From assembly GCF_900156805.1 (NCBI RefSeq), contig NZ_FTOQ01000001.1:558001-622000 (forward strand): a stretch of DNA of 64,000 bases. Reading direction: 5' to 3'. A program made the position numbers and the translations under genes. The stretch's first letter is position 1; each line of letters opens with the position of its first letter. Positions 26,634-35,560 of the stretch are shown in pieces. The DNA comes from Roseivivax lentus (lineage in GTDB: Bacteria; Pseudomonadota; Alphaproteobacteria; Rhodobacterales; Rhodobacteraceae). The notes beneath the pieces were generated by a model, which saw nothing but the letters and a program-made list of their open reading frames with translations, did no database searches and was not told where the DNA came from.

Positions 26634-27341
26634 TCAAGGCTCTATGACGGGGCGAATCACCCCGGCATCGATTCCCTCCGGCGTGATCGTCGTGCCGAGC
26701 GCCAGCATCTCGACCCCGCGCGCGGCCGCTTCGCGGAAGGCATCGGCGTATTTCCGGTCGATATCGGCGGCGATGCCCAGAATTTCCGCATCGTCGCGGG
26801 CCAGCAGGAACAGCATCACCGCGCGGTGCCCCGCCGCGGCCATCTGCGCCAGCTCCTGCAGGTGCCTGGTGCCGCGCGCGGTCACGCTGTCGGGAAATTC
26901 CGCCCGGCCCGGCGCGCGCAGGAGCGTGGCGGATTTCACCTCGAGATAGGCATCGGCGCGGCCCGCGCCCTGCAGCAGGAAGTCGATCCGGCTGCCGTCG
27001 CCGTATTTCTGTTCGGGCCGGACCCGATCGTAGCCATCGAACCCCGGCACCGCACCCGCCTCCAGCGCCTCGCGGACCACGCGGTTGGCCATGCCGGTAT
27101 CGACGCAGACGCGCTCGCCGCCCGGCAGCTCGACGATCTTCCAGCTCCATTTGAGCTTCTTCTTCGGGTCGTCGTTGGGCTCCACCCAGATGCGCGCGCC
27201 GGGATCCGCGAGGCCCAGCATGGCGCCCGGATTGGCGATATGGGCCGTCACCTCGCGGCCGTCCTCCAGCGTGATATCGGCAAGGAAGCGTTTGTAGCGG
27301 CGGACCAGCCGGGCCGGGACGAGAGGGGTTTGAAAGCGCAT
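26634..27341 (-). CDS. sfsA: SfsA family DNA/RNA nuclease-like protein
   Basis: The 235-residue protein is a full-length SfsA (sugar fermentation stimulation protein). It has the N-terminal OB-like part RRYKRFLADITL and ANPGAMLGL, then the PD-(D/E)XK-type core KYGDGSRIDFLL and AYLEVKSATLL, and FPDSVTARGTRHLQEL. The biological role in bacteria is not settled; E. coli SfsA was linked to maltose metabolism and binds DNA. Start ATG at 27341. Divergent from the CinA-like gene; its transcript would read toward map after 90 bases. Confidence 0.94.
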   Translation of the reverse strand: MRFQTPLVPARLVRRYKRFLADITLEDGREVTAHIANPGAMLGLADPGARIWVEPNDDPKKKLKWSWKIVELPGGERVCVDTGMANRVVREALEAGAVPGFDGYDRVRPEQKYGDGSRIDFLLQGAGRADAYLEVKSATLLRAPGRAEFPDSVTARGTRHLQELAQMAAAGHRAVMLFLLARDDAEILGIAADIDRKYADAFREAAARGVEMLALGTTITPEGIDAGVIRPVIEP

Positions 27342-27389
27342 GGTCCGGGCCTATAGCTAGTCGGCAGAGCAAGGCCAAGGAGACAGATC

Positions 27390-28112
27390 ATGCCGAACCC
27401 CCGTGCCGCGATGCTGGTGATCGGTGACGAGATCCTCTCGGGCCGGACGCGCGATGCCAACATGCATTTCCTCGCGGGCGAGTTCACCAAGCGCGGCATC
27501 GATCTGGCCGAAGTGCGCATCGTGTCGGATGAAAGGGCGGCCATCGTCGGCGCGCTGAAGGCGCTCAGCGCCGCCTTCGACATTGTGGTGACCTCGGGCG
27601 GGATCGGCCCCACGCATGACGACATCACCGCCGATTGCGTGGCCGAGGCCATGGGCGCCCCGATCGGCGTGCGCGAAGACGCCCGCGCGATCCTCGCCGA
27701 GCATTACGAACGCACCGGCAAGGAGCTGAACGAGGCGCGCCTGCGCATGGCCCGCATCCCCGATGGCGCGACGCTGATCGAGAACCCGGTCTCGGCGGCG
27801 CCGGGCTTCACCCTCGGCAACGTGCATGTGATGGCGGGGGTGCCGTCCGTCTTCCAGGCCATGGTGGCAAGCGTCCTGCCGAAGATCACCGGCGGCGCGC
27901 CGATGCTCAGCCAGTCCATCCGGGTGGAGCGCGGCGAGGGCGATATCGCGGGCCCCTTGCGCATCCTCGCCGAGGAATTCACCGATCTCTCCTTCGGCTC
28001 CTACCCGTTCTACGACGCGGGCCTGCACGGCGCGAACATCGTCGTGCGCGGCACCGATCCGGGCCGGGTCGATGCGGCGATGATGCGGCTCAACGACCTG
28101 TTCGCCGCATGA
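27390..28112 (+). CDS. CinA-like molybdopterin-binding domain protein (MoCF domain only)
   Basis: A 240-residue protein consisting of the MoaB/Mog-type domain (about 5-170, with TSGGIGPTHDDITADC) and a short C-terminal domain, but lacking the nicotinamide-nucleotide amidase domain of full CinA. Such proteins are annotated as competence/damage-inducible protein A or molybdopterin-binding protein; the reaction is not known with certainty. AAGGAGA precedes the ATG. It starts a run of four genes that overlap by ATGA or GTGA-type junctions: CinA-like, GNAT, AhpD-like, OmpA-like. Confidence 0.9.
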   Translation: MPNPRAAMLVIGDEILSGRTRDANMHFLAGEFTKRGIDLAEVRIVSDERAAIVGALKALSAAFDIVVTSGGIGPTHDDITADCVAEAMGAPIGVREDARAILAEHYERTGKELNEARLRMARIPDGATLIENPVSAAPGFTLGNVHVMAGVPSVFQAMVASVLPKITGGAPMLSQSIRVERGEGDIAGPLRILAEEFTDLSFGSYPFYDAGLHGANIVVRGTDPGRVDAAMMRLNDLFAA

Positions 28113-28828
28113 TCGACCTCACCGGCGCCATCGACGCCACCTGGCCGGCTTTGCGGCAGGTCGAGGTTCCGGGTTTCACCTTGCGGGAAGGCGCGGGCGG
28201 GGGCAGCCGCGTCTCTGCCGCCACCGCCCGCGACGGCTGGCGCGACGCCGACATCGCGGGGGCCGAGGCGGGCATGCGCGATCTGGGCCAGCGGCCGCTT
28301 TTCATGGTGCGCGAGGGCGAGGCGGAGCTCGATGCGCGGCTCGAGGCGCGCGGTTACGTCATCGCCGATCCCACGGTGCTGCGCGCGGCCCCGGTCGATG
28401 TGCTGGACGACCGGGAGATCCCGCGCGTCACCGTCTTCACCATCTGGGAACCCCTGGCGATCATGGCCGAGATCTGGGCCGCCGGGGGGGTCGGGCCCGC
28501 GCGCCTTGCGGTCATGGAGCGCGTGACCGGCCCCAAGACGGCGATCTTCGGGCGCATCAAGGACCAGCCCGCCGGCACCGCCTTCGCCGCGATCCACCAG
28601 GGCACCGTCTTCGTGCATGCGGTCGAGGTGCTGCCGCGCCTGCGCCGCAACGGGATGGCCGTCTGGATGATGCGGCTTGCCGCGCGCTGGGGCCGCGCGC
28701 AGGGTGCGGAGCGGGTGGCGATCCTCGTCACCCGGGCCAATGACGGGGCCAACGCGCTCTATGCTTCCCTTGGGATGGGGGAGATGGGAGGGTACCATTA
28801 CCGCAAACATCCCGAGGAGGCCCCGTGA
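28109..28828 (+). CDS. GNAT-family N-acetyltransferase
   Basis: A 239-residue protein whose C-terminal half has the acetyl-CoA fold: VHAVEVLPRLRRNGMAVWMMRLAARW is motif A (R/Q-x-x-G-x-A/G variant RRNGMA) and VTRANDGANALYASLGM is motif B. The N-terminal half is a divergent GNAT-like region. Substrate unknown. Start ATG at 28109 overlaps the preceding stop (ATGA) and its stop overlaps the next gene's GTG start, so it is translationally coupled on both sides. Confidence 0.85.
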   Translation: MIDLTGAIDATWPALRQVEVPGFTLREGAGGGSRVSAATARDGWRDADIAGAEAGMRDLGQRPLFMVREGEAELDARLEARGYVIADPTVLRAAPVDVLDDREIPRVTVFTIWEPLAIMAEIWAAGGVGPARLAVMERVTGPKTAIFGRIKDQPAGTAFAAIHQGTVFVHAVEVLPRLRRNGMAVWMMRLAARWGRAQGAERVAILVTRANDGANALYASLGMGEMGGYHYRKHPEEAP

Positions 28829-29397
28829 GCGACCGAACCAGCCCCACCGCGCTCGACCTGCCGCCGGTCGATCCGCTGCCGCCCGAGACGCGGAAATATT
28901 TCGACATCTGCGAGGAAAAGCTCGGCATGGTGCCGAATGTCCTGCGCGCCCATGCCTTCGATATCGACAAGCTGAACGCCTTCACCGCGCTCTATAACGA
29001 TCTGATGCTGGCGGAATCGGGTCTCAGCAAGCTCGAACGCGAGATGATCGCGGTCTGCGTCTCGTCGATCAACCGCTGCTTCTATTGCCTGACCGCCCAT
29101 GGCGCGGCGGTGCGGCAGCTGTCGGGCGACCCGAAGCTGGGCGAGATGCTGGTGATGAACTGGCGCGTCGCCGAGTTGTCCGAGCGGCACCGCGCCATGC
29201 TGGTTTTCACGGAAAAGGTGACGAAGGCCTCCGCCGAGATCGAGGAAGCCGACCGCAACGCCCTGCGCGATGCGGGCTTCACCGACCGCGATATCTGGGA
29301 CATCGCCAACGTGGCGGGCTTTTTCAACATGACGAACCGCGTCGCGAGCGCGACCGACATGCGGCCCAATGACGGCTATCATTCTCAGGCGCGCTAG
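28825..29397 (+). CDS. Peroxidase-related / AhpD-like carboxymuconolactone decarboxylase-family protein
   Basis: The 190-residue protein belongs to the uncharacterised peroxidase-related group of the AhpD fold. It has the redox and proton-relay motif RCFYCLTAHG (C-x2-C-x3-H), expected to act as a thiol-dependent peroxidase or in peroxide defence, and GLSKLEREMIAV and VAGFFNMTNRVA helices. The start is GTG at 28825 with a strong GAGGAGG; it overlaps the GNAT gene by four bases. It overlaps the following OmpA-like gene by 29 bases. Confidence 0.9.
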   Translation: MSDRTSPTALDLPPVDPLPPETRKYFDICEEKLGMVPNVLRAHAFDIDKLNAFTALYNDLMLAESGLSKLEREMIAVCVSSINRCFYCLTAHGAAVRQLSGDPKLGEMLVMNWRVAELSERHRAMLVFTEKVTKASAEIEEADRNALRDAGFTDRDIWDIANVAGFFNMTNRVASATDMRPNDGYHSQAR

Positions 29398-30334
29398 CCT
29401 CGCGCTCTGGCTGTGGGCGGGGCCCTTGGCCGCGCTCGATCTGCCTTTGCCCGAGGCTGCCCGGGAAACCCTGGCGCAAGACCGGCCGGGCGCCCGGCTG
29501 GTCCTGCCCACCGGGCCCTGGCGCGCATCCGAGGGCCTGCCCGCGGAACCGGTCGAGGGAAGGCTTGTCGCCCGCGCCTTCGAGCTGCCCGATAGCCGCG
29601 CCACGCCGACGCAGCTTCTGGCGCCCTTGCGCGCGGCCCTCGATGCGGCGGGCTACGAGATCCTGCTCGATTGCGCGGACCGGCGCTGCGGCGGGTTCGA
29701 TTTCCGGTTCAACATCGCGGTGCTGCCCGCGCCGGCCATGTATGTGGACCTCGCGAATTACCGCTTCCTGTCGGCGCGGGGGCCGGACGGGGACGGCGTG
29801 ACACTCCTGACCAGCCGCACGCAATCGGCGGGCTATATCCAGATCATGCAGATCATCGCGTCCGAGGCCGCGGCCCCCGGGACCGGCGCCGCCATCGCCG
29901 CCGAGACGCCGCTGTCGCAAACGCGCCCGTCGCGCGCGGTCACGGTGCCGGGCGCCGGGCGCGACGCCATCGCCACGCTCGAGGCGCAAGGCGCGCTCAT
30001 CCTCTCCGGCGTCGATTTCGCGAGCGGTGCCGCGAGCCTCGGGGACGGGCCGTTTCCCATGCTCGACGCGCTGGTGGACTACCTTGCGGAAAACCCCGAC
30101 CGCCGCCTGCTGCTCGTCGGACATACCGACGCCACGGGATCGCTTGCGGGCAACCGCGCCCTGTCGCAGCGCCGTGCTGGGATCGTGGCCGCCTATCTGC
30201 GCGCGGCAGGCGCCGATCCCGACCGGATCACCGCCGAGGGGGCGGGGTTTCTCGCGCCCATCGCCTCCAACCTGACCGAGGCGGGGCGGCGCGCCAACCG
30301 GCGCGTCGAGGCGGTGCTGCTGCCGCGCGACTGA
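29369..30334 (+). CDS. OmpA-family outer-membrane/periplasmic protein
   Basis: A 321-residue protein with an N-terminal signal peptide (about 1-22, ending LAALD), a middle domain (about 25-190) with one possible disulfide in DCADRRCGG that resembles DUF4892-type proteins, and a C-terminal OmpA peptidoglycan-binding domain (about 215-320) with HTDATGSLAGNRALSQRRA and NRRVEAVLL. It therefore links an envelope component to the cell wall. The ATG at 29369 lies within the end of the AhpD-like gene (29-base overlap), so its translation depends on upstream ribosomes. Confidence 0.85.
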   Translation: MTAIILRRASLALWLWAGPLAALDLPLPEAARETLAQDRPGARLVLPTGPWRASEGLPAEPVEGRLVARAFELPDSRATPTQLLAPLRAALDAAGYEILLDCADRRCGGFDFRFNIAVLPAPAMYVDLANYRFLSARGPDGDGVTLLTSRTQSAGYIQIMQIIASEAAAPGTGAAIAAETPLSQTRPSRAVTVPGAGRDAIATLEAQGALILSGVDFASGAASLGDGPFPMLDALVDYLAENPDRRLLLVGHTDATGSLAGNRALSQRRAGIVAAYLRAAGADPDRITAEGAGFLAPIASNLTEAGRRANRRVEAVLLPRD

Positions 30335-30403
30335 CGCACGGCGCCGGGGGTGGATTCACGCCAAACCTTCGCTTACCTGTGAAGCGATCACAGGAGACCC
30401 GTC

Positions 30404-31363
30404 ATGGCCGACACCGCCCTTCCGCCTCTCACGCTCTACCTCGCGGCGCCGCGCGGCTTCTGCGCCGGGGTCGACCGCGCGATCAAGATCGTCGAGATGG
30501 CGCTGCAGAAATGGGGCGCGCCGGTCTATGTGCGCCACGAGATCGTGCACAACAAATACGTGGTCGACGGGCTGCGCGAGAAAGGCGCCGTTTTCGTCGA
30601 GGAACTGGACGACTGCCCCGAGGATCGCCCGGTGATCTTCTCGGCCCATGGCGTGCCGAAGGCGGTGCCCGCCGAGGCGCGGGCGCGCGAGATGGTCTTC
30701 GTGGACGCGACCTGCCCGCTCGTGTCCAAGGTGCATATCGAGGCCGCGCGCCATCACGAGAACGGGCTGCAGATGGTGATGATCGGCCATGCGGGCCATC
30801 CCGAGACGGTGGGCACCATGGGCCAGCTGCCCGAAGGCGAGGTGCTGCTGGTGGAAGAGCCCGCCGACGTGGCGCTGCTGGAGGTGCGCAATCCGGAGCG
30901 GCTGGCCTACGTGACCCAGACGACCCTGTCGATCGACGACACCGCCGACGTGGTCGCGGCGCTGAAGGCGCGGTTTCCGGCCATCGTCGGACCCCACAAG
31001 GAAGACATCTGCTACGCCACCACCAACCGCCAGGAAGCGGTGAAGGCCATGGCGCCCGATTGCGACGCGCTCTTGGTGGTGGGGGCGCCCAACTCGTCGA
31101 ATTCCAAGCGGCTGGTGGAGGTCGGCGCCAAGGCGGGCTGCAAATACGCGCAGCTCGTGCAGCGGGCGACGGATATCGACTGGCGCGCGCTCGAGGGCAT
31201 CGGCACGATCGGCCTGACCGCGGGGGCCTCCGCGCCCGACGTGCTGATCGAAGAGGTGATCGAGGCCTTCCGCGCCCGCTACGACCTGACCGTCGAGACG
31301 GTGACCACGGCGGAGGAGAACGTCGAGTTCAAGGTGCCGCGGGTGCTGCGCGAACCGGCCTGA
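30404..31363 (+). CDS. ispH: 4-hydroxy-3-methylbut-2-enyl diphosphate reductase
   Basis: Last step of the MEP pathway: [4Fe-4S]-dependent reduction of HMBPP to IPP and DMAPP. The 319-residue protein has the three cluster cysteines in [18 protein letters not shown] and AGCKYAQL, with ATTNRQEAV and the active-site E in [11 protein letters not shown] region consistent with the family. AGGAGA precedes ATG 30404. Older symbol lytB. It is convergent with the M20 peptidase gene, and only 48 bases separate the stops. Confidence 0.97.
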   Translation: MADTALPPLTLYLAAPRGFCAGVDRAIKIVEMALQKWGAPVYVRHEIVHNKYVVDGLREKGAVFVEELDDCPEDRPVIFSAHGVPKAVPAEARAREMVFVDATCPLVSKVHIEAARHHENGLQMVMIGHAGHPETVGTMGQLPEGEVLLVEEPADVALLEVRNPERLAYVTQTTLSIDDTADVVAALKARFPAIVGPHKEDICYATTNRQEAVKAMAPDCDALLVVGAPNSSNSKRLVEVGAKAGCKYAQLVQRATDIDWRALEGIGTIGLTAGASAPDVLIEEVIEAFRARYDLTVETVTTAEENVEFKVPRVLREPA

Positions 31364-31411
31364 GGCGCCGCGAGGACGCCCGCCCGGGCGGAGAAGCGGC
31401 CGCGCCGCCGG

Positions 31412-32689
31412 TCAGTCCGGCAGCAGCAGCCGCTCCAGCGTCCGGCCCATGACGCGCGCCGAATCCAGCATGTCCGTCACACCCACCCATTCATCGGGCT
31501 TGTGCGCCAGTTCCAGCACGCCGGGCCCGTAGGCGATGCAGTTCTTCAGCGTGCCGATCCGGTCGATATGCTTCTGGTCGTAGCTGCCGGGCGAGGCCAC
31601 GAAGGCCGCCTCCGCACCCAGCGCATCGGCGATGGCCGCGCGGACGGTCTGCACCACCGGCGCGCCTTCATCGGTCATCGAGGGCAGCACGCGGTTGATC
31701 TCGCGCAGCGAGTAATCGAAATTCTCGCGCGTCGCCTTCAGCCCGTCCAGAAGCCCGCGCATCTCGGCCTCCACCGCCTCGATGCCTTCCTCGATCAGGA
31801 AGCGCCGGTCGACGGTGATGCGGCAGCTGTCGGGCACGCAATGGGCGGGCAGGGCGGTGCTGCCTTCCTCCTCCTCGGGCTGACCGCCATGGATCGCGTT
31901 GATGTTCATCGTCGATTGCCGCGCGCCGTCGGGAATGACCGGCATGTCCGTGTGCCGCGCGGCCATGGCCGGAAAGAGATCGCGCTCGAAGGCATCGAGC
32001 ACCGCTCCCATGTGCCGGATCGCGCAATCGCCGAGGAACGGCATCGAGCCATGCGCGATCTCGCCATGGGTCTCGATCTCGGCCCACCAGCCGCCCCTGT
32101 GGCCAAGGCAGATGCGGTCCTTGCCCAAGGGTTCGGGGATGATGACGTGCTGCACGCGGGCGGGATCGAAATAGCCGGCCTTGGCCAGATGCGCGACGCC
32201 GCCATAGCCGCCGGTTTCCTCGTCCGCCGTGGCCGAGATCTCGATGGCGCCCGCGTGATCGGGATGCTCCTCGAGGAAGGCCTCGACGGCGATGATCGAC
32301 GCGGCAAGCCCGCCCTTCATGTCGCAGGCGCCGCGGCCATAGATGCGGTCGCCCTCGAGCGCGCCGCCGAAAGGCGCGCGGGTCCAGCCGTGGCCCACCT
32401 CGACCACGTCGATATGCGAGTTGAAATGCACGCAGTCGCCCGCGCGCGCGGCTTCGCGGCGGGCCACGAGGTTCCAGCGCGGATAGCGGTCGGTATCGCC
32501 CGGCGCGCCTTCGGCGCGGACAAGCTCGGTCGAAAAGCCGCGCGGGGCGAGCCGTTCGGCCACCAACTCGCAGCATTCGCGGTAGAACTGGCCCGGCGGA
32601 TTGAGGGTCGGGATTTGAATCAGGGCCTGGGTCAGCGCGACGATCTCGTCGCGCTTGGCCTCGATGCGGGTGAAGAGGAATTCGGACAT
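31412..32689 (-). CDS. M20-family metallopeptidase (ArgE/DapE/acetylornithine deacetylase-like)
   Basis: Zinc-dependent amidohydrolase of 425 residues. The metal-site motifs are HFNSHIDVV, GRGACDMKGG, DEETGGYG and IIPEP, and the dimerisation domain (about 185-300) is of normal size. Family members release acyl groups from amino acids or succinyl-DAP; substrate is not determinable, and I would not call it DapE without genetic data. I chose ATG 32689 (MSEFLF); an ORF extends to 32725. It is followed across 39 bases from the DUF2125 gene on the same strand and may be co-transcribed with it. Confidence 0.9.
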   Translation of the reverse strand: MSEFLFTRIEAKRDEIVALTQALIQIPTLNPPGQFYRECCELVAERLAPRGFSTELVRAEGAPGDTDRYPRWNLVARREAARAGDCVHFNSHIDVVEVGHGWTRAPFGGALEGDRIYGRGACDMKGGLAASIIAVEAFLEEHPDHAGAIEISATADEETGGYGGVAHLAKAGYFDPARVQHVIIPEPLGKDRICLGHRGGWWAEIETHGEIAHGSMPFLGDCAIRHMGAVLDAFERDLFPAMAARHTDMPVIPDGARQSTMNINAIHGGQPEEEEGSTALPAHCVPDSCRITVDRRFLIEEGIEAVEAEMRGLLDGLKATRENFDYSLREINRVLPSMTDEGAPVVQTVRAAIADALGAEAAFVASPGSYDQKHIDRIGTLKNCIAYGPGVLELAHKPDEWVGVTDMLDSARVMGRTLERLLLPD

Positions 32690-32728
32690 GGGCGCGATGT
32701 TGGCGTCAGGCCGCGCGCTCCGCAAGGC

Positions 32729-33661
32729 TCAACGCAGGCGCGGCAGCTTGCCGACCTGCAAGGGGCCCAGAAAGACCGCACCTTCATCGAGCCGCAGCGT
32801 CAGGTTCAGATCGTCGCCCGATCCGCTGAGGCCCGAGATCACGCCGAAGACGTTCTCCAGCAGTGCTGTCGCTTCGCGCGGCATCCGCCCGTCCCGTCCC
32901 GCCTTCTCCAGCAGCGCCCGCCATTCCTCGGCGCGCAGCGTGAGCGGGCCCGAAATGCGTCCCTTCGCATCGAGCCCGAACGCGCCCGACAGCGACAGCC
33001 GTCCGGCATCGGCGGAATAATCGAGCCCGGCAAGGTCCAGCGCGGTCAGCCGCGGCGTCTCCTCGAGCGGACCGTCGAGCGTGAGCGTCGCGTTCAGCGT
33101 CACCCGTTCGTCCCCGGGCGCCTCGGCCCCCGGATCGACCGGTGCGGCGGCCAGCGACAGCCGCCAGTCGCCGTCGCTGCCGGCCACGCGGGCCAGCCCG
33201 CCGCCCAGATCGCGCAGGTGGATATCGCTGCCCGTCTCGCGCACGAGATCGAGCGATCGCGCCTCGATGGCCAGGCGGTCGAGCGCTCCGCCCTCGGTCA
33301 CGGCAGAGGCGCGCAGCCCCTCGCCGTCGATGGCGATCTCGCCGTTTTTCGTGAACAGCCGCTGCCCGCCCGAGGCCGCCAGGATCAGGTGATCGCGGTC
33401 ATAGACCAGCTGCATGACCTGCAATTTCGGCACTTCCCAGCGGGGACCGTCGGGCGGTGCCAGTGAAAGCCCCTCGAACCGCGCGTCGAGCCGGTTCGGA
33501 AATCCGCGCACCGAGACCGCCTCGGCCTCGGCGAGCCAGCCAGCGTCGCGCTTCTCGGCGAACCAGGTGTCGATCTCGCTCCGCAGCGCGCGGGCCTGCC
33601 AGAACCAAAGCCCCGACCAGATCAGCGCCGCCGCGACGGCCAACGCGATGAGCTTCTTCAT
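32729..33661 (-). CDS. DUF2125 domain-containing exported protein
   Basis: A 310-residue protein with an uncleaved signal anchor or signal peptide (1-20, hydrophobic LIALAVAAALIWSGLWF), the rest predicted periplasmic and rich in beta-strand. It matches the alphaproteobacterial DUF2125 family, with RGFPNRLDARFEGL near residue 50 as its clearest signature. Function unknown. In fold and layout it resembles AsmA-like envelope proteins, which is a weak inference. AAAAGGG precedes the ATG. Divergent from the ChaC-like gene. Confidence 0.85.
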   Translation of the reverse strand: MKKLIALAVAAALIWSGLWFWQARALRSEIDTWFAEKRDAGWLAEAEAVSVRGFPNRLDARFEGLSLAPPDGPRWEVPKLQVMQLVYDRDHLILAASGGQRLFTKNGEIAIDGEGLRASAVTEGGALDRLAIEARSLDLVRETGSDIHLRDLGGGLARVAGSDGDWRLSLAAAPVDPGAEAPGDERVTLNATLTLDGPLEETPRLTALDLAGLDYSADAGRLSLSGAFGLDAKGRISGPLTLRAEEWRALLEKAGRDGRMPREATALLENVFGVISGLSGSGDDLNLTLRLDEGAVFLGPLQVGKLPRLR

Positions 33662-33726
33662 GTGCTGCCCTTTTCGTCCCCTGCGCTTTGGTGTTTAGAA
33701 CGCGGGGCAGGAAAGGACCAGAATCC

Positions 33727-34254
33727 ATGACGCTTTGGGTCTTCGGCTACGGATCACTTCTTTGGAACCCGGGCTTCGAGGTGATCGAACAGGTGCCCGC
33801 GCGGCTGCAGGGATACCGGCGCAGCTTCTGCATGCGCTCGATCCATCATCGCGGGTCGGAGAGCGATCCGGGTCTCGTCCTGGCGCTCGATGCCGAGGAG
33901 GGCAGCGCCTGCGACGGGCTGGCGCTGGCGGCCTCCGCCGATCAGGCCGACGCGGTGCTGGCCTATCTGCGCGAACGCGAGCTGGTCTCGGCGGCCTATC
34001 TCGAACGGCTGGTGCCGCTGTCGCTGGCCGATGGGCGCGAGATAACCGCGCTTGCCTACGTGATCGACCCCGATCACGTGCAATATTGCCTGCTCGACCT
34101 GGAAGAACAGGCGCGGATCATCGCCCGTGCGGTGGGCGGGCGCGGTCCCAACACCGAATACCTCTACAACACCGCCGCGCATCTCGAGGAACTGGGCATC
34201 CCCGATGCAGAGCTGCAATGGCTGGACCGGCGTGTCAGGGAGTTGACCGCTTGA
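33727..34254 (+). CDS. Gamma-glutamylcyclotransferase (ChaC-like)
   Basis: Probably cleaves glutathione or another gamma-glutamyl compound to 5-oxoproline and an amine. The 175-residue protein has the substrate-binding loop VFGYGSLLWNPGF at residues 5-17, the CMRSIHHRGSE segment, and the helix RELVSAAYLERLVPL, and ends in the ChaC-type GRGPNTEYLYNTAAHLEELGI. I take ATG 33727 with AAAGGA upstream rather than an upstream start at 33688. It precedes the MotA/ExbB-like gene by 70 bases, but nothing suggests a shared function. Confidence 0.9.
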   Translation: MTLWVFGYGSLLWNPGFEVIEQVPARLQGYRRSFCMRSIHHRGSESDPGLVLALDAEEGSACDGLALAASADQADAVLAYLRERELVSAAYLERLVPLSLADGREITALAYVIDPDHVQYCLLDLEEQARIIARAVGGRGPNTEYLYNTAAHLEELGIPDAELQWLDRRVRELTA

Positions 34255-34324
34255 TCCTTGGCTTGCCCGGGGCTTGTGGATAATGTCGCCCCAACACTGA
34301 ACCAACGCGTCAGGAGCGATCCCC

Positions 34325-35557
34325 TTGGATCAACCGGACCTCGAGGCCGAGCCGCATTTTTCCCAACCCTTGCGCCAGGTGGTGCTGATGCTGGCGGTGC
34401 TCGTGCTGTCGGGGATTGGCGCCTTCATGGCCTTGCCGTCGGTGCTGCCGGTCTTCCAGGCGAACCCCTATCTCAACGGCTTCATCATCTTCGTCTTCAT
34501 CCTCGGCGTGCTGGCCTGTTTCTGGCAGGTGGCGCAGCTGATGAACTCGGTCCGCTGGATCGAGAATTTCGTGCATGGCGAAGGCGATGGGGGCCGCACG
34601 CCGCAGCTTCTGGCGCCGCTGGCGACGCTACTGCGCGCGCGGCGGGGCCGGATGCAGATCACCACGACCTCGACCCGGTCGATCCTCGATTCGGTGGCGC
34701 AGCGCATCGACGAGGTGCGCGAGATCACCCGCTATATCGTCTCGCTGCTGATCTTCCTCGGGCTTCTGGGCACGTTCTGGGGGCTCGCGACCACCGTGCC
34801 CGCGCTGGTGGACACGATCCGCGGTCTTGCCCCGCAGGAGGGTGAGACCGGCGTCGATGTCTTCTCGCGGCTGATGAACGGGCTGGAAGGGCAGCTGGGC
34901 GGCATGGGCATCGCCTTCGCCTCGTCGCTTCTGGGCCTTGCGGGATCGCTGATCGTGGGCCTTCTGGAGCTCTTCGCGGGGCATGGACAGAACCGGTTCT
35001 ACCGCGAGCTCGAGGAATGGCTGTCCTCGATCACCCGCATCGGCGTGTCGGCGGGCGATGCCGAGGGGGCGGGCGAGATGTCGGGCGCGGCGCTGGCGCT
35101 GGAACAGGTCGCCGATCAGCTGGACGGAATGCAACGGCTTTACGCGCGCTCCGAAGACAGCCGGTCGGAGGTCGAGGGGCGGCTGGCGCAACTCGCCGAC
35201 AGCGTGGAGCGCATGACCGAACGTCTGGAGGCCTCCGCGCCCTCGGCCTCGGCCTTCGCGCGGCTCGCCGAAGGGCAGGAGCGGCTGATCGACGTGCTGT
35301 CGAAGCAGGAAGAGACCGGACTCGACGCGGAAAGCCGGATGCGCCTGCGCTCCATCGACGTGCAGATGCTGCGCATCCTCGAGGAAATCTCGGCCGGACG
35401 GCAGGAAAGCATGGCCGAGCTGCGCACCGATCTGGCCGCGCTCAGCCGCGTCATCGGGCAGATGAGCCGCGCGGCCGGGAAAAGCGGTGCCGCGCCCGAG
35501 GCCGACAGCGGCCCGGTGCGTCCGCAGCGCGTCACCACCCGCCGGCAGGAGGGCTGA
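34325..35557 (+). CDS. MotA/TolQ/ExbB-like proton-channel protein with long C-terminal helical tail
   Basis: A 410-residue membrane protein: hydrophobic segments at about 18-40, 49-70, 137-160 and 194-217, with the family motifs LGLLGTFWGLATTVPALV in the third and GIAFASSLLGLAGSLIVGLLE in the fourth. Residues 218-410 are a charged helical cytoplasmic tail (SVERMTERLEA, RSIDVQMLRILEEI). The start is TTG at 34325, with AGGAG eight bases upstream; no better start exists. It is followed after 3 bases by a MotB-like gene, so the pair probably forms a proton-driven complex. It is not near flagellar, tolQ/exbB or Zorya genes. Function unknown. Confidence 0.85.
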   Translation: MDQPDLEAEPHFSQPLRQVVLMLAVLVLSGIGAFMALPSVLPVFQANPYLNGFIIFVFILGVLACFWQVAQLMNSVRWIENFVHGEGDGGRTPQLLAPLATLLRARRGRMQITTTSTRSILDSVAQRIDEVREITRYIVSLLIFLGLLGTFWGLATTVPALVDTIRGLAPQEGETGVDVFSRLMNGLEGQLGGMGIAFASSLLGLAGSLIVGLLELFAGHGQNRFYRELEEWLSSITRIGVSAGDAEGAGEMSGAALALEQVADQLDGMQRLYARSEDSRSEVEGRLAQLADSVERMTERLEASAPSASAFARLAEGQERLIDVLSKQEETGLDAESRMRLRSIDVQMLRILEEISAGRQESMAELRTDLAALSRVIGQMSRAAGKSGAAPEADSGPVRPQRVTTRRQEG

Positions 35558-35560
35558 TCC

